Origin: Antarcticimicrobium sp. | GTDB taxonomy: Bacteria > Pseudomonadota > Alphaproteobacteria > Rhodobacterales > Rhodobacteraceae | Assembly (NCBI RefSeq): GCF_029212575.1 | Contig: NZ_JARGPK010000014.1 | Coordinates: forward strand, 38,914 to 102,913 | DNA: 64,000 nt | Direction of reading: 5' to 3' | In this document: positions 1 through 10,281 of the stretch, piece by piece | Numbering within the stretch: the stretch's first letter is position 1 | How the letters are laid out: each line of letters starts with the position of its first letter | Program-made: the position numbers and the translations under genes | Notes under the pieces: model-generated | The model's database searches: none | Told to the model about the DNA's origin: nothing | What the model saw: only the letters and a program-made list of their open reading frames with translations

Positions 1-198
1 GGCGGCGGCTATCGCAGCGGCGACAATTTCTTTCGTTACGTCCGGGAACTGATCGATGACATGCACCGCTGGTACCATCGAAAGGGCCTGCGCCATCCGG
101 ACCTGGGCGGGCAGGTTTCTGGCCTGCACATCCACGACTCGATCACGGTGATCGAAAAGCAGCCGGTGCACCGGCCAACGCATTCGCGGGTGGGCTGA
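1..198 (+). CDS. C-terminal part of an unrecognised protein (nuo-linked)
   Basis: The frame is open from the first base to TGA at 196-198 and encodes 65 residues, so the 5' part lies outside the window. I do not recognise the family. The visible part is rich in His, Arg and aromatic residues (for example RWYHRKGLRHPDL) and has no membrane segment. The stop overlaps the ATG of the next gene, so the two are probably translationally coupled. Position suggests one of the small accessory genes that Rhodobacterales carry between nuoF and nuoG. Function unknown. Confidence 0.6.
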   Translation, partial: GGGYRSGDNFFRYVRELIDDMHRWYHRKGLRHPDLGGQVSGLHIHDSITVIEKQPVHRPTHSRVG

Positions 199-599
199 TG
201 AAACATAAGATGATCCTGTCCCGCCTCGCCTCGACCGCACCGAAATCCGCCCGCCGTGGTGTGATTGCCGGGCTGACGGCTGTCTCCTGTCTGCTTTTGC
301 TTGGCGGCTGCAACGCCGACAAGGACAAGCGGATCCTGTTCGACGGCCACCACTTCCGCACCAAGGCCAAGCTGACCGACCGCAAGGTTTCGGCCGCCGA
401 TTTCGGCGTCGAGGTCAAGAAGGCCACGCAATCCCTGGACGGTGCACGGGCCGCCGGGGAATACGCCGGAACGCGCTTTTGCATCGCCAACTTCGGCTCG
501 TCGCGCATCGACTGGGCCATCGGCCCGGAAACCGATCCCGGTGAGTTGGTGATCGAGGGCGATACGCTGACTTTCCGCGGGACCTGTCTGAAACCATGA
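198..599 (+). CDS. putative lipoprotein in the nuo operon
   Basis: This encodes 133 residues. A basic N-terminus precedes a hydrophobic stretch ending in LLLLGGC around residue 38, which fits a lipoprotein signal with Cys as the lipidated residue. The mature part has two further Cys (in RFCIANFG and at the C-terminus), which could form a disulfide in the periplasm. The ATG overlaps the stop of the upstream gene and the gene lies before the DUF5333 gene and nuoG. Similar hypothetical lipoproteins occur near nuo genes in Rhodobacterales, from memory. Function unknown; a role in complex I assembly is only inferred from position. Confidence 0.7.
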   Translation: MKHKMILSRLASTAPKSARRGVIAGLTAVSCLLLLGGCNADKDKRILFDGHHFRTKAKLTDRKVSAADFGVEVKKATQSLDGARAAGEYAGTRFCIANFGSSRIDWAIGPETDPGELVIEGDTLTFRGTCLKP

Positions 600-697
600 G
601 CATGCAGGCGGCATATCCCCGCCTGCCCGGGTGGCCGTTATTGCATAACGGTGCCCCTGTGGCCTGTGCTGAACGCTCCATATTGGAGGGTTCCGCC

Positions 698-1111
698 ATG
701 TCGTTTCTGTCTGCCGTTCTGATTTCCGCCACCTTGCTGCTGGGGCTGCCTGCCGGGGCCGCCGCGGCCAAGCCGCCGCTGCGCGAGGTGCCCGAGATTG
801 CCGACGGCATATTCATGATTGTTGTCGCAAACGAGATTCGCCGCAAATGCGACGATATCGGCGGGCGGCTTCTCAAGGGGATCGCCCGGATCCGCCGGCT
901 CAAGGCCCGGGCGAACGATCTGGGCTATTCCGACGGCGAGATCCGCGCGCTGCTCGACTCCAAGGCGGAAAAGGCCCGGATGATCGAGCGCGGCAGAACA
1001 TACATGGCCAGCAAGGGGCTGGATTACGACACACCGGGCGATCTGTGCCGGCTGGGTCGGTTGGAAATCGAGAATAACAGCGCAATCGGCGCGCTACTGA
1101 GGGCGAGATAG
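698..1111 (+). CDS. DUF5333 domain-containing exported protein
   Basis: This encodes 137 residues. I chose the ATG at 698 because a good ribosome binding site (GGAGGG, 685-690) precedes it and because it begins a clear signal peptide (hydrophobic core SAVLISATLLLGLPA, cleavage near AAAA-K). The longer reading from 596 adds a segment with no signal character. The mature part is helical with two Cys (in RRKCDDIG and DLCRLG). It resembles the DUF5333 family that sits directly upstream of nuoG in Rhodobacterales. Only 3 bases separate it from nuoG. Function unknown, probably periplasmic. Confidence 0.75.
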   Translation: MSFLSAVLISATLLLGLPAGAAAAKPPLREVPEIADGIFMIVVANEIRRKCDDIGGRLLKGIARIRRLKARANDLGYSDGEIRALLDSKAEKARMIERGRTYMASKGLDYDTPGDLCRLGRLEIENNSAIGALLRAR

Positions 1112-1114
1112 ACC

Positions 1115-3130
1115 ATGTCTGACCTGCGCAAAGTCAACATCGACGGAACCGAGATCGAAGTGGACGGGGCCATGACCCTGATCCAGGCCTGCGAACAGGC
1201 CGGGGTCGAGATTCCGCGGTTCTGTTATCACGAGCGTCTGTCGATCGCCGGCAACTGCCGGATGTGCCTGGTCGAGGTGGTCGGCGGCCCGCCGAAACCG
1301 GCGGCCTCCTGCGCCATGCAGGTCAAGGACCTGCGCCCGGGGCCCGAGGGTCAGGCCCCCGTGGTCAAGACCAACTCGCCCATGGTCAAGAAGGCCCGCG
1401 AAGGGGTGATGGAGTTCCTGCTGATCAACCACCCGCTGGATTGCCCGATCTGCGACCAGGGCGGCGAATGCGATCTGCAGGATCAGGCGATGGCCTATGG
1501 CGTCGACTTCTCGCGCTTCCGCGAGGCCAAGCGCGCGGTCGATGACCTGAACCTTGGCCCGCTTGTCGAAACCCACATGACGCGCTGCATTTCCTGTACC
1601 CGCTGCGTGCGCTTCACCTCCGAGGTGGCCGGCATCACCCAGATGGGCCAGACCGGGCGCGGCGAGGATGCCGAGATCACCTCCTACCTGGGCGAGACGC
1701 TGGACAGCAACCTGCAGGGCAATATCATCGACCTCTGCCCGGTGGGGGCGCTGACGTCGAAACCCTATGCCTTTACCGCGCGCCCCTGGGAACTCACCAA
1801 AACCGAGAGCGTGGACGTGATGGATGCGCTGGGATCGAACATCCGGGTCGATACCAAGGGGCGCGAAGTGATGCGCATCCTGCCGCGCAACCATGACGGC
1901 GTGAACGAGGAATGGATTTCCGACAAGACCCGCTTTGTCTGGGACGGGCTGCGGCGCCAGCGGTTGGACAAGCCCTATATCCGTGAGAACGGCAAGCTGC
2001 GCCCGGCCACCTGGCCGGAGGCGCTGGACAAGGCCGCCACCGCGATCAAGGGCGCCGACAAGCTCGCCGGTCTGGTCGGCGATCTGGCCCCGGTCGAGGC
2101 GGCCTTTGCGCTCAAGCAACTGATCGAGGGGCAGGGCGGTGTCGTCGAATGCCGCACCGATGGCGCCCGGCTTCCTTCCGGCAACCGCTCGGCCTATGTC
2201 GGCACCGCGGCGATCGAGGATATCGACGCATCCAGGGCGATCCTGCTGATCGGCACCAACCCGCGCGATGAGGCGCCGGTGCTCAACGCCCGCATCCGCA
2301 AGGCCTGGATCAATGGCGCGGCGGTCGGGCTGATCGGCGAGGCGGTCGATCTGACCTATGACTATACCCATGTGGGCAGCGACCGTGCCGCGCTGGATGC
2401 GGCGGCGGCCAATGCGCATGACATGGCCGACAAGAACCCGGTGATCGTGCTCGGCCAGGGCGCCATCCGCGAGGCCGACGGCGCCGCGGTGATCGCCAAG
2501 GCGATGCAGATGGCCGAGGCCACGGGGTCGAAACTGCTGGTACTGCACACCGCAGCGGGCCGGGTCGGCGCGATGGATGTGGATGCCACCGCCGAGGGCG
2601 GCATGGAGGCGGTCAGTTCCGCCGACGTGATCTACAACCTCAGTGCGGACGAGGTCGAGATCGGCGAGGGCGCCTTTGTCATCTACCAGGGCAGCCACGG
2701 CGATCGTGGCGCGCATCGGGCCGACGTGATCCTGCCCGGCGCCGCCTATACCGAGGAGCCGGGGCTTTTCGTCAATACCGAGGGGCGCCCGCAACTGGCG
2801 CTTCGGGCGGGCTTTGCCCCCGGCGAGGCCAAGGAAAACTGGGCGATCCTGCGGGCGCTGTCGGGCGAGCTGGGGGCCGCGCTGCCCTATGACTCGCTGG
2901 CGCAGCTGCGCCAGGCGCTGGTCGCAGAGGTGCCGCACCTGGCCGGAATCGGCAGCGTGCCGGAGAACGCCTGGCAGCCGCTGGAGGCCGCCCCGCTGGG
3001 CAAGGCCGATTTCCGCAACGCGATCCGCGATTTCTACCTGACCAACCCGATCGCCCGCGCCTCGGCCCTGATGGCCGAGCTGAGCGCCAATGCGGCTGCG
3101 CGAAAATCCGGGAAACTGGCGGCGGAATGA
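1115..3130 (+). CDS. nuoG: NADH-quinone oxidoreductase subunit G
   Basis: This is the large iron-sulfur subunit of the peripheral arm of complex I, carrying electrons from NuoEF towards NuoI. Length is 671 residues, normal for alphaproteobacteria. Visible ligands are C37, C48, C51 and C66 for the N-terminal [2Fe-2S] cluster; H106, C110, C113 and C119 (in [14 protein letters not shown]) for N5; and C158, C161, C164 and C208 for N4. The rest is a molybdopterin-oxidoreductase-like domain that has lost its cofactor role. The extra N7 cysteines found in some bacteria are not evident. The stop overlaps the ATG of the next gene (ATGA). Confidence 0.97.
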   Translation: MSDLRKVNIDGTEIEVDGAMTLIQACEQAGVEIPRFCYHERLSIAGNCRMCLVEVVGGPPKPAASCAMQVKDLRPGPEGQAPVVKTNSPMVKKAREGVMEFLLINHPLDCPICDQGGECDLQDQAMAYGVDFSRFREAKRAVDDLNLGPLVETHMTRCISCTRCVRFTSEVAGITQMGQTGRGEDAEITSYLGETLDSNLQGNIIDLCPVGALTSKPYAFTARPWELTKTESVDVMDALGSNIRVDTKGREVMRILPRNHDGVNEEWISDKTRFVWDGLRRQRLDKPYIRENGKLRPATWPEALDKAATAIKGADKLAGLVGDLAPVEAAFALKQLIEGQGGVVECRTDGARLPSGNRSAYVGTAAIEDIDASRAILLIGTNPRDEAPVLNARIRKAWINGAAVGLIGEAVDLTYDYTHVGSDRAALDAAAANAHDMADKNPVIVLGQGAIREADGAAVIAKAMQMAEATGSKLLVLHTAAGRVGAMDVDATAEGGMEAVSSADVIYNLSADEVEIGEGAFVIYQGSHGDRGAHRADVILPGAAYTEEPGLFVNTEGRPQLALRAGFAPGEAKENWAILRALSGELGAALPYDSLAQLRQALVAEVPHLAGIGSVPENAWQPLEAAPLGKADFRNAIRDFYLTNPIARASALMAELSANAAARKSGKLAAE

Positions 3131-3516
3131 TCCGGGCGATGCTCATATCGCCCCTGGTGCTGGCGGCCTGCGCAATGCAGCCCGGCGGCGCGGTGACGCA
3201 GCAAATCGCGCCGGAATACCGCGGCGTCGAGACCCGCCTGCTCGACGGCGATCTGGTGCAGTTCACCGTCGCGATGACCGGCGCCGGCGACAATGCGGAC
3301 GTGGATGCCTATGCCGAATGCGCGGCGGCGCAATACGCGCTGATCCGTGGCTACGGTTTTGCCCGGCATCTGCGCACAAATGTACAAGAAGAGGGTGGCG
3401 TGTGGTCGGCAGATGCTGTTTACACCATCTCGCCATCGCTGCCCCGCGGATTGCGCAATCTCGACGCCGAGGTTGTTGTTGCGCATTGCGCGGAGAACGG
3501 AATACCCACGGTGTGA
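3127..3516 (+). CDS. small putative lipoprotein between nuoG and nuoH
   Basis: This encodes 129 residues. The N-terminus [18 protein letters not shown] is a short lipoprotein signal with lipobox LAAC, so Cys15 is the likely lipidated residue. The mature part has two more Cys (in AYAECAAAQ and VVAHCAEN) and no membrane span. The ATG lies inside the end of nuoG (4-base overlap) and nuoH follows after 6 bases, so it belongs to the nuo operon. I do not recognise a named family. Attachment to the periplasmic face near complex I is inferred. Confidence 0.75.
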   Translation: MIRAMLISPLVLAACAMQPGGAVTQQIAPEYRGVETRLLDGDLVQFTVAMTGAGDNADVDAYAECAAAQYALIRGYGFARHLRTNVQEEGGVWSADAVYTISPSLPRGLRNLDAEVVVAHCAENGIPTV

Positions 3517-3522
3517 GGACCT

Positions 3523-4560
3523 ATGGCTGAATTCTTTTCCACCCCGGGCGGCATCGCCATCCTGATCCTGGCGCAGGTGCTTGCCGTCGTCGCATTCGTC
3601 ATGATCTCGCTTCTGTTCCTGGTCTACGGCGACCGCAAGATCTGGGCGGCGGTGCAGATGCGGCGCGGGCCCAATGTGGTCGGCGTCTACGGGATCCTGC
3701 AATCGGTGGCAGACGCGCTGAAATACGTGGTGAAAGAGGTGGTGGTGCCGGCCGGGGCCGACCGAGCCGTCTTTATCCTCGCGCCGCTGACCTCCTTCGT
3801 GCTGGCGATGATCGCCTGGGCGGTGATCCCGTTCAACGACGGCTGGGTCCTTTCGGACATTAACGTGGCCATTTTGTACGTTTTCGCGGTCTCCTCGCTC
3901 GAGGTCTACGGCGTGATCATGGGCGGCTGGGCGTCGAACTCGAAATACCCGTTCCTCGGCTCGCTGCGCTCGGCCGCGCAGATGATCTCTTACGAGGTGT
4001 CGATCGGGCTGATCATCATCGGGGTGATCATCTCCACCGGCTCGATGAACTTTTCCCATATCGTCGAGGCGCAGGACGGTCGGTTCGGGTTCTTCAGCTG
4101 GTACTGGCTGCCGCATCTGCCGATGGTGTTCCTGTTCTTCATCTCGGCGCTGGCCGAGACCAACCGCCCGCCCTTCGATCTGCCGGAGGCGGAATCGGAA
4201 CTGGTTGCGGGGTATCAGGTGGAATACTCCGCCACGCCCTTCCTGCTGTTCATGGCCGGGGAATACATCGCCATCTTCCTGATGTGCGCGCTGACCTCGC
4301 TGCTGTTCTTCGGCGGCTGGCTGTCGCCGATCCCGGGCATCCCTGACGGCGTGCTGTGGATGGTCGGCAAGATGGCGTTCTTCTTCTTCCTCTTCGCGAT
4401 GGTCAAGGCGATCACGCCGCGCTACCGCTATGACCAGCTTATGCGGCTGGGCTGGAAAGTGTTCCTGCCGTTCAGCCTGGTCTGGGTGGTCTTCGTATCC
4501 TTCGCCGCAAAATTCGACTGGTTCTGGGGCAGCTTTGCCCGCTGGGCCACGGGGGGCTGA
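3523..4560 (+). CDS. nuoH: NADH-quinone oxidoreductase subunit H
   Basis: This is the membrane subunit of complex I that joins the peripheral and membrane arms and forms much of the quinone chamber. The 345-residue protein has eight or more hydrophobic helices. Typical family segments are visible: [19 protein letters not shown] in the first cytoplasmic loop and the acidic loop [18 protein letters not shown] around the middle, which faces the quinone channel. It lies between the small lipoprotein gene and nuoI (2-base gap), in the usual order. Confidence 0.97.
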   Translation: MAEFFSTPGGIAILILAQVLAVVAFVMISLLFLVYGDRKIWAAVQMRRGPNVVGVYGILQSVADALKYVVKEVVVPAGADRAVFILAPLTSFVLAMIAWAVIPFNDGWVLSDINVAILYVFAVSSLEVYGVIMGGWASNSKYPFLGSLRSAAQMISYEVSIGLIIIGVIISTGSMNFSHIVEAQDGRFGFFSWYWLPHLPMVFLFFISALAETNRPPFDLPEAESELVAGYQVEYSATPFLLFMAGEYIAIFLMCALTSLLFFGGWLSPIPGIPDGVLWMVGKMAFFFFLFAMVKAITPRYRYDQLMRLGWKVFLPFSLVWVVFVSFAAKFDWFWGSFARWATGG

Positions 4561-4562
4561 CA

Positions 4563-5057
4563 ATGACGCAGATCGATTATACCCGCGCCGCCAAATACTT
4601 CCTTTTGGCCGACTTCTTCGTCGGCATGAAGCTGGGGCTGAAATACTTCTTCGCGCCCAAGGCGACGCTGAACTACCCGCACGAAAAGGGTCCGCTCTCC
4701 CCGCGATTTCGCGGCGAGCACGCGCTGCGCCGCTATCCCAACGGCGAGGAACGCTGCATCGCCTGCAAGCTCTGCGAGGCGGTCTGCCCGGCGCAGGCGA
4801 TCACCATCGATGCCGAACCGCGCGAGGATGGCAGCCGCCGCACCACGCGGTACGACATCGACATGACCAAATGCATTTATTGCGGCTTCTGCCAGGAGGC
4901 CTGCCCGGTCGATGCCATCGTCGAGGGACCGAACTTCGAATTTGCCACCGAGACCCGCGAAGAGCTGTTCTACGACAAGCAGAAACTGCTTGAGAACGGC
5001 GACCGCTGGGAGGCCGAGATCGCCCGTAACCTGGAGTTGGACGCGCCCTACCGATGA
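4563..5057 (+). CDS. nuoI: NADH-quinone oxidoreductase subunit I
   Basis: This is the ferredoxin-type subunit (164 residues) carrying clusters N6a and N6b, the last steps before N2 and quinone. Two CxxCxxCxxxCP motifs are present: C65, C68, C71, C75 and C104, C107, C110, C114. The N-terminal amphipathic part ([20 protein letters not shown]) contacts the membrane arm. The stop overlaps the ATG of the following carboxymuconolactone decarboxylase-like gene by 4 bases. Confidence 0.97.
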   Translation: MTQIDYTRAAKYFLLADFFVGMKLGLKYFFAPKATLNYPHEKGPLSPRFRGEHALRRYPNGEERCIACKLCEAVCPAQAITIDAEPREDGSRRTTRYDIDMTKCIYCGFCQEACPVDAIVEGPNFEFATETREELFYDKQKLLENGDRWEAEIARNLELDAPYR

Positions 5058-5467
5058 ACGACACGCCCAGAAACCCCTTCGAGGCCATGATGAAGCAGGC
5101 CCAGGACATGGCCCGGGCCTTCAACCCGGCGCTGGAGAACTTCAGCCCGAAGGGGTTCGAGGCGCTGTGGCCGACCATGCCGAAGGACGTGATGGAGCTG
5201 ATCTTCGGGAACGCCTTCAACAAGGGCGGGCTGGATGCCAGGACACGGCTGCTGCTGACGCTGGCGGGGCTGACCTGCCAGGGGGCGCAGGCCGATACGG
5301 CGCTGCGCCAGACGGTGCGCCATGCCATCGCGGCGGGTGCGAAGAAACAAGAGATCGTGGAAACGATCGGCCAGATGTCGGTGTTTGCCGGCATTCCGGC
5401 CATGACCCGGGCGCTGGAGCTGGCGCAGGAGGCCATGGGCGGCGAGAACGAGGATGACGAAGCATGA
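5054..5467 (+). CDS. carboxymuconolactone decarboxylase family protein
   Basis: This encodes 137 residues of the carboxymuconolactone decarboxylase (CMD)/AhpD-like helical fold. The core from about residue 55 ([19 protein letters not shown], then [18 protein letters not shown] and [15 protein letters not shown]) fits the CMD pattern. The CxxC pair of AhpD-type peroxidases is absent; only one Cys is seen. It overlaps both nuoI and nuoJ by 4 bases, so it should be translated together with complex I subunits. Many family members are redox enzymes or of unknown function, and a role with complex I is inferred only from coupling. Confidence 0.85.
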   Translation: MNDTPRNPFEAMMKQAQDMARAFNPALENFSPKGFEALWPTMPKDVMELIFGNAFNKGGLDARTRLLLTLAGLTCQGAQADTALRQTVRHAIAAGAKKQEIVETIGQMSVFAGIPAMTRALELAQEAMGGENEDDEA

Positions 5468-6066
5468 GCGTGTTTGCCTTTTATCTGTTCGCGATCAGCG
5501 CCGTCGTTGGCGGGCTGTTCACGGTGATCAGCCGCCAGCCGGTGCATTCGGTGTTGTGGCTGATCCTGTCCTTCATCTCTTCGGCGGGGCTCTTTGTGCT
5601 GCTGGGGGCGGAATTCGTCGCCATGCTGCTGGTGATCGTCTATGTCGGCGCCGTGGCGGTGCTGTTCCTGTTCGTGGTGATGATGCTCGACGTCGATTTC
5701 GCCGAGCTCAAGGCCGAGATGGCCCGCTACATGCCGCTGGCGCTGCTGGTCGGGCTGATCATCCTGATGCAGTTCGTGATGGCCTTTGGCGCCTGGGAGG
5801 CGAATTCGGCCGCCGAGGGGCTGCGGGCGCAGCCGATTCCGACGGACATGCACAACACCGAGGCGCTGGGCGCGATCATTTACGACCAGTATTTCATCCT
5901 GTTCCAGCTGGCGGGGCTGATCCTGCTGGTGGCGATGATCGGGGCGATCGTGCTGACGCTGCGCCACCGCCAGGACATCAAGCGGCAGGACATTCTGGCG
6001 CAGATCTACCGCGATCCGGCCAAGGCGATGGAGTTGCGGGACGTCAAGCCGGGGCAGGGGTTGTAA
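5464..6066 (+). CDS. nuoJ: NADH-quinone oxidoreductase subunit J
   Basis: This is a 200-residue membrane subunit of complex I, with five predicted transmembrane helices. The third-helix region [22 protein letters not shown] matches the conserved NuoJ/ND6 segment linked to the pi-bulge and coupling. The ATG overlaps the stop of the CMD-family gene (ATGA). A short membrane protein gene follows after 4 bases, before nuoK. Confidence 0.95.
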   Translation: MSVFAFYLFAISAVVGGLFTVISRQPVHSVLWLILSFISSAGLFVLLGAEFVAMLLVIVYVGAVAVLFLFVVMMLDVDFAELKAEMARYMPLALLVGLIILMQFVMAFGAWEANSAAEGLRAQPIPTDMHNTEALGAIIYDQYFILFQLAGLILLVAMIGAIVLTLRHRQDIKRQDILAQIYRDPAKAMELRDVKPGQGL

Positions 6067-6070
6067 CGCG

Positions 6071-6220
6071 ATGGAGCTGATCGGCCTTGCCCACCTTCTT
6101 TTCAGCAAGGTGGGGATTTTCGGGGTCGCGCTGATATGGGGTTTGAAACTGGCAGTGAGCTGGACGCTCTACCGCTGGTGGAAGATCAAACGCACCGCGG
6201 TGGCGGTGATCAAGGACTAG
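6071..6220 (+). CDS. 49-residue single-span membrane protein between nuoJ and nuoK
   Basis: This short frame runs from ATG at 6071 to TAG at 6218-6220. The product begins MELIGLAHLLFSKVG, has a hydrophobic stretch at about residues 15-32, then a basic aromatic tail (YRWWKIKRTAVAVIKD). That pattern fits a single transmembrane helix with the basic end in the cytoplasm. The gene starts 4 bases after nuoJ stops, as tightly packed as the real nuo genes. A spurious frame is possible because it is short, but composition and spacing argue for a real microprotein. I do not know a family name. Confidence 0.6.
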   Translation: MELIGLAHLLFSKVGIFGVALIWGLKLAVSWTLYRWWKIKRTAVAVIKD

Positions 6221-6303
6221 GCCGGGCGCGATGATCCGGCAGGCCCCGGTGCAACCGGGACCGACAGACAAGGAACGAACGGGCGCGGGCCCAGAGGGAC
6301 GAC

Positions 6304-6609
6304 ATGATCGGACTTGAACATTATTTGACCGTCGCGGCGACGCTGTTCGTCATCGGAATCTTCGGGCTGTTTCTGAACCGCAAGAACGTGATCATCCTGC
6401 TGATGAGCATCGAGTTGATGCTGCTTGCGGTGAACATCAACCTTGTGTCGTTCTCCAGTTTTCTGGGCGATCTGGTGGGCCAGGTCTTTACCCTGTTCGT
6501 GCTGACAGTGGCCGCCGCCGAGGCCGCCATCGGGCTGGCGATCCTGGTCTGCTTCTTCCGCAACCGCGGCACCATCGCGGTCGAAGACATCAACGTGATG
6601 AAGGGGTAA
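6304..6609 (+). CDS. nuoK: NADH-quinone oxidoreductase subunit K
   Basis: This is the 101-residue, three-helix membrane subunit of complex I (ND4L homologue). Conserved acidic residues of the proton path are visible in the second and third helices ([12 protein letters not shown] and [11 protein letters not shown]). It is preceded by 83 bases without an obvious gene, the loosest junction in this operon, and followed by nuoL after 6 bases. Confidence 0.96.
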   Translation: MIGLEHYLTVAATLFVIGIFGLFLNRKNVIILLMSIELMLLAVNINLVSFSSFLGDLVGQVFTLFVLTVAAAEAAIGLAILVCFFRNRGTIAVEDINVMKG

Positions 6610-6615
6610 GAGATC

Positions 6616-8727
6616 ATGGAAACCATTATCCTGCTTGCCCCATTGGTGGGCGCCGTCCTGGCCGGCTTCGGCTGGAGGGCGATCGGCGAGACCGCCGCGA
6701 TGTGGGTGACGACGGGCCTGTTGTTCCTGTCCTGCGTGCTGAGCTGGATCGTCTTTCTCAGCTTCGACGGGGTCACCCAGCATATCGAGATCCTGAAGTA
6801 CATCGAGAGCGGCACGCTTTCGACCTCCTGGTCGATCCGGCTGGACCGGCTGACCGCGATCATGCTGATCGTGGTGACCACGGTGTCCGCCTTTGTGCAT
6901 CTCTACAGCTTTGGCTACATGGCGCATGATGCCAATTTTCGCGACAGCGAGAGCTACAAGCCGCGTTTCTTCGCCTATCTGTCGTTCTTCACCTTTGCCA
7001 TGCTGTCGCTGGTGACCGCCGACAACCTGGTGCAGATGTTCTTCGGTTGGGAAGGGGTCGGCGTGGCCTCTTACCTGCTGATCGGGTTCTACTACCGCAA
7101 ACCCAGCGCCAACGCGGCGGCGATGAAGGCTTTTGTCGTCAACCGGGTGGGCGATTTCGGCTTTGCGCTGGGGATCTTCGCGCTGTTCTTCCTGAGTGAC
7201 AGCATCCTGTTCGACGATCTTTTCGCCGACATGCCGGTTCTGGCCGAGACCAAGCTGACCTTCCTGTGGGGCGAATGGACCGCGACCGAGGTGATCGCGG
7301 TGCTGCTCTTCATCGGCGCGATGGGCAAGTCAGCGCAGCTGATCCTGCACACCTGGCTGCCCGACGCGATGGAGGGCCCGACGCCGGTGTCGGCGCTGAT
7401 CCACGCCGCGACCATGGTGACCGCGGGCGTGTTCCTGGTCTGCCGGATGTCGCCTTTGATGGAGTTTGCGCCCCATGCCGCCGGTTTCGTCACCGTGCTG
7501 GGGGCGACCACCGCGTTTTTCGCCGCGACCGTGGGGCTGGTGCAGACCGACATCAAGCGCGTGATCGCCTATTCGACCTGTTCGCAGCTGGGCTACATGT
7601 TCGTGGCCGCCGGTGTGGGCATGTATTCGGCGGCGATGTTCCACCTGCTGACGCATGCCTTCTTCAAGGCGCTGCTGTTCCTCGGGGCCGGTTCGGTCAT
7701 CCACGCGATGCACCACGAGCAGGACATGATGAACTATGGCGGTCTGCGCAAGAAGATCCCCTATACCTATTGGGCGATGATGATCGGGACGCTGGCGATC
7801 ACCGGGGTGGGAATTCCGCTGACCCAGATCGGGTTCGCGGGCTTTCTCAGCAAGGACGCCATCATCGAAAGCGCCTGGGCCGGTGGCTCGGGTTACGGGT
7901 TCTGGCTCCTGGTGATTGCCGCTGCGATGACGAGCTTTTATTCTTGGCGGCTGATCTTCCTGACCTTCTTCGGCGAGGCGCGCGGAGACAAGCATACCCA
8001 CGACCACGCCCATGAGAGCCCGATGACCATGCTGGTGCCGCTGGGCGTTCTCAGCCTGGGCGCGGTCTTTGCGGGGATGCTGTGGTATGGCAACTTTTTC
8101 GGTCATGCCGATCAGGTCGGCAAGTTCTACGGTATTCCGGTGGTGCAGGCCGGCGCCCATGAGGAGGCGGCCGCCGAAGGCGCCGCCCACGACGAAGCGG
8201 CCACCACCCATGGCGAAGACACCGGTCACGCCGCCGATGCGGGCGAACACCACTATGTCTTTGCCGGGGAACCGGGGCAGGGCGCGATCTACATCGCGCC
8301 GGACAACCAGGTGCTGGACGATGCGCACGCGGCACCGAAATGGGTCAAGGTTTCACCCTTTGTCGCCATGGTGCTGGGCCTGCTGATGGCGGTCTGGTTC
8401 TATATCGTGAACCCGTCGCTGCCCGGCCGGCTGGCCGAGAACCAGCGGCCGCTCTACCTGTTCCTCAAGAACAAGTGGTATTTCGACGAGATCTATGACG
8501 CCGTGCTGGTCAAGCCGGTCCTGATGCTGGGTCGGCTGCTGTGGAAGCGCGGCGACGGCAGCGCCATTGACGGGTTCCTCAACGGTGTCGCCCTTGGGAT
8601 CATCCCGTTCTTTACCCGGCTTGCCGGTCGGGCGCAGTCGGGCTTCATCTTCACCTATGCCTTCTGGATGGTGCTGGGGATCGCCGCCCTTGTCACCTGG
8701 ATGTCGATCGGCGGAGGAGCGCACTGA
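6616..8727 (+). CDS. nuoL: NADH-quinone oxidoreductase subunit L
   Basis: This is the distal antiporter-like proton-pumping subunit of complex I, 703 residues with about sixteen membrane helices. The core motif [20 protein letters not shown] and the lysine-containing helices [20 protein letters not shown] are present, and the C-terminal part includes the long lateral helix region. A loop rich in His and acidic residues (about 459-467 and 515-547, for example THDHAHE and GEHH) lies between the antiporter core and the C-terminal helices. The stop and the nuoM ATG share one base. Confidence 0.97.
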   Translation: METIILLAPLVGAVLAGFGWRAIGETAAMWVTTGLLFLSCVLSWIVFLSFDGVTQHIEILKYIESGTLSTSWSIRLDRLTAIMLIVVTTVSAFVHLYSFGYMAHDANFRDSESYKPRFFAYLSFFTFAMLSLVTADNLVQMFFGWEGVGVASYLLIGFYYRKPSANAAAMKAFVVNRVGDFGFALGIFALFFLSDSILFDDLFADMPVLAETKLTFLWGEWTATEVIAVLLFIGAMGKSAQLILHTWLPDAMEGPTPVSALIHAATMVTAGVFLVCRMSPLMEFAPHAAGFVTVLGATTAFFAATVGLVQTDIKRVIAYSTCSQLGYMFVAAGVGMYSAAMFHLLTHAFFKALLFLGAGSVIHAMHHEQDMMNYGGLRKKIPYTYWAMMIGTLAITGVGIPLTQIGFAGFLSKDAIIESAWAGGSGYGFWLLVIAAAMTSFYSWRLIFLTFFGEARGDKHTHDHAHESPMTMLVPLGVLSLGAVFAGMLWYGNFFGHADQVGKFYGIPVVQAGAHEEAAAEGAAHDEAATTHGEDTGHAADAGEHHYVFAGEPGQGAIYIAPDNQVLDDAHAAPKWVKVSPFVAMVLGLLMAVWFYIVNPSLPGRLAENQRPLYLFLKNKWYFDEIYDAVLVKPVLMLGRLLWKRGDGSAIDGFLNGVALGIIPFFTRLAGRAQSGFIFTYAFWMVLGIAALVTWMSIGGGAH

Positions 8728-10268
8728 TGGACAACCTTCTTTCGATTGTCACCTTCATCCCGGCGCTGGCCGCGCTGATCCTGGCGTTGTTCCTGCGGGG
8801 CGAGGACGCGGCGGCGCAGCGCAACGCCAAGTGGGTTGCAATGTTTGCCACATCGGTCACCTTCCTGGTGTCGCTCGCGATCTATTCCGGCTTTGATCCG
8901 GCCGATACCGGATTCCAGATGGTGGAAGAGGGCGAATGGCTGCTGGGGCTGAAATACAAGATGGGCGTGGATGGCATCAGCGTTCTGTTCGTCCTGCTGA
9001 CCACCTTCATCATGCCGCTGAGCATCCTGGCGAGCTGGCAGGTCAAGACCCGCGTCAAGGAATACATGATCGCCTTTCTGCTGCTGGAAACGCTGATGCT
9101 GGGCGTGTTCATGGCGCTGGATCTGGTGCTGTTCTACCTGTTCTTCGAGGCGGGGCTGATCCCGATGTTCCTGATCATCGGCATCTGGGGCGGCAAGGAC
9201 CGGATCTATGCCAGCTTCAAGTTCTTCCTCTACACTTTCCTCGGCTCGGTGCTGATGCTGGTTGCGATGGTGGCGATGTTCGCCGATGCCGGCACCACCG
9301 ATATCGAGATGCTGCTGGCGCATGAGTTCGCCTCGGACGGTTTCTCGGTGCTGGGCTTCCATGTGCTCGGCGGGATGCAGACGCTGCTGTTCCTGGCCTT
9401 TTTCGCCAGCTTCGCGGTCAAGATTCCGATGTGGCCGGTGCACACATGGCTGCCGGACGCGCACGTCCAGGCGCCGACCGCCGGATCGGTCGTGTTGGCC
9501 GCGATCATGCTCAAGATGGGCGGCTATGGCTTCTTGCGGTTCAGCCTGCCGATGTTCCCGGTCGGCTCCGAGGTGATGGCGCCGCTAGTGCTGTGGATGA
9601 GCGCGATCGCGATTGTCTACACCTCGCTGGTGGCGCTGGTGCAGGACGACATGAAAAAGCTGATCGCCTACTCGTCGGTGGCGCACATGGGCTTTGTCAC
9701 CATGGGCATCTTCGCCGCCAACCAGCAGGGGCTCGACGGGGCGATCTTCCAAATGGTCAGCCACGGGTTCATCTCTGCCGCGCTGTTCCTCTGTGTCGGC
9801 GTCATTTATGACCGCATGCACACCCGCGATATCGACGCCTATGGCGGGTTGGTGAACCGGATGCCGGCCTATGCGCTGGTGTTCATGTTCTTCACCATGG
9901 GCAATGTCGGCCTGCCGGGCACCTCCGGGTTCATCGGTGAATTCCTGACCATGATGGGCGCCTTCCAGGTCAACACCTGGGTCACAGCCGTGGCGGCCTC
10001 GGGGGTGATCTTCTCGGCGTGTTACGCGCTCTGGCTCTACCGGCGGGTGGTGTTCGGCGACCTGATCAAGGAAAGCCTGAAGACCATCCAGGACATGTCC
10101 GCGCGCGAAAAGTGGATCTTTGCCCCGCTGGTGGCGATGACCCTGCTGCTGGGCGTCTACCCGTCGCTGGTGACCGACATCATCGGACCCTCGACCACTG
10201 CCCTGATCGATAAATTTGACACTGCGCTGGCCGCGGCCGAGGCCGCCACCCAGCACGCCTCGAACTAA
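8727..10268 (+). CDS. nuoM: NADH-quinone oxidoreductase subunit M
   Basis: This is an antiporter-like proton-pumping subunit of complex I, 513 residues and about fourteen membrane helices. Typical ND4 segments are visible: [20 protein letters not shown] with the conserved Glu, [19 protein letters not shown] with the conserved Lys, and [13 protein letters not shown] near the C-terminus. The ATG shares its A with the nuoL stop codon, so translation is coupled. nuoN follows after 13 bases. Confidence 0.97.
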   Translation: MDNLLSIVTFIPALAALILALFLRGEDAAAQRNAKWVAMFATSVTFLVSLAIYSGFDPADTGFQMVEEGEWLLGLKYKMGVDGISVLFVLLTTFIMPLSILASWQVKTRVKEYMIAFLLLETLMLGVFMALDLVLFYLFFEAGLIPMFLIIGIWGGKDRIYASFKFFLYTFLGSVLMLVAMVAMFADAGTTDIEMLLAHEFASDGFSVLGFHVLGGMQTLLFLAFFASFAVKIPMWPVHTWLPDAHVQAPTAGSVVLAAIMLKMGGYGFLRFSLPMFPVGSEVMAPLVLWMSAIAIVYTSLVALVQDDMKKLIAYSSVAHMGFVTMGIFAANQQGLDGAIFQMVSHGFISAALFLCVGVIYDRMHTRDIDAYGGLVNRMPAYALVFMFFTMGNVGLPGTSGFIGEFLTMMGAFQVNTWVTAVAASGVIFSACYALWLYRRVVFGDLIKESLKTIQDMSAREKWIFAPLVAMTLLLGVYPSLVTDIIGPSTTALIDKFDTALAAAEAATQHASN

Positions 10269-10281
10269 GGGAGCCGGACAG

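Noticed and set aside
1094..2938. 614-codon open frame on the minus strand
   Set aside because: Antisense to nuoG; no recognisable domain.
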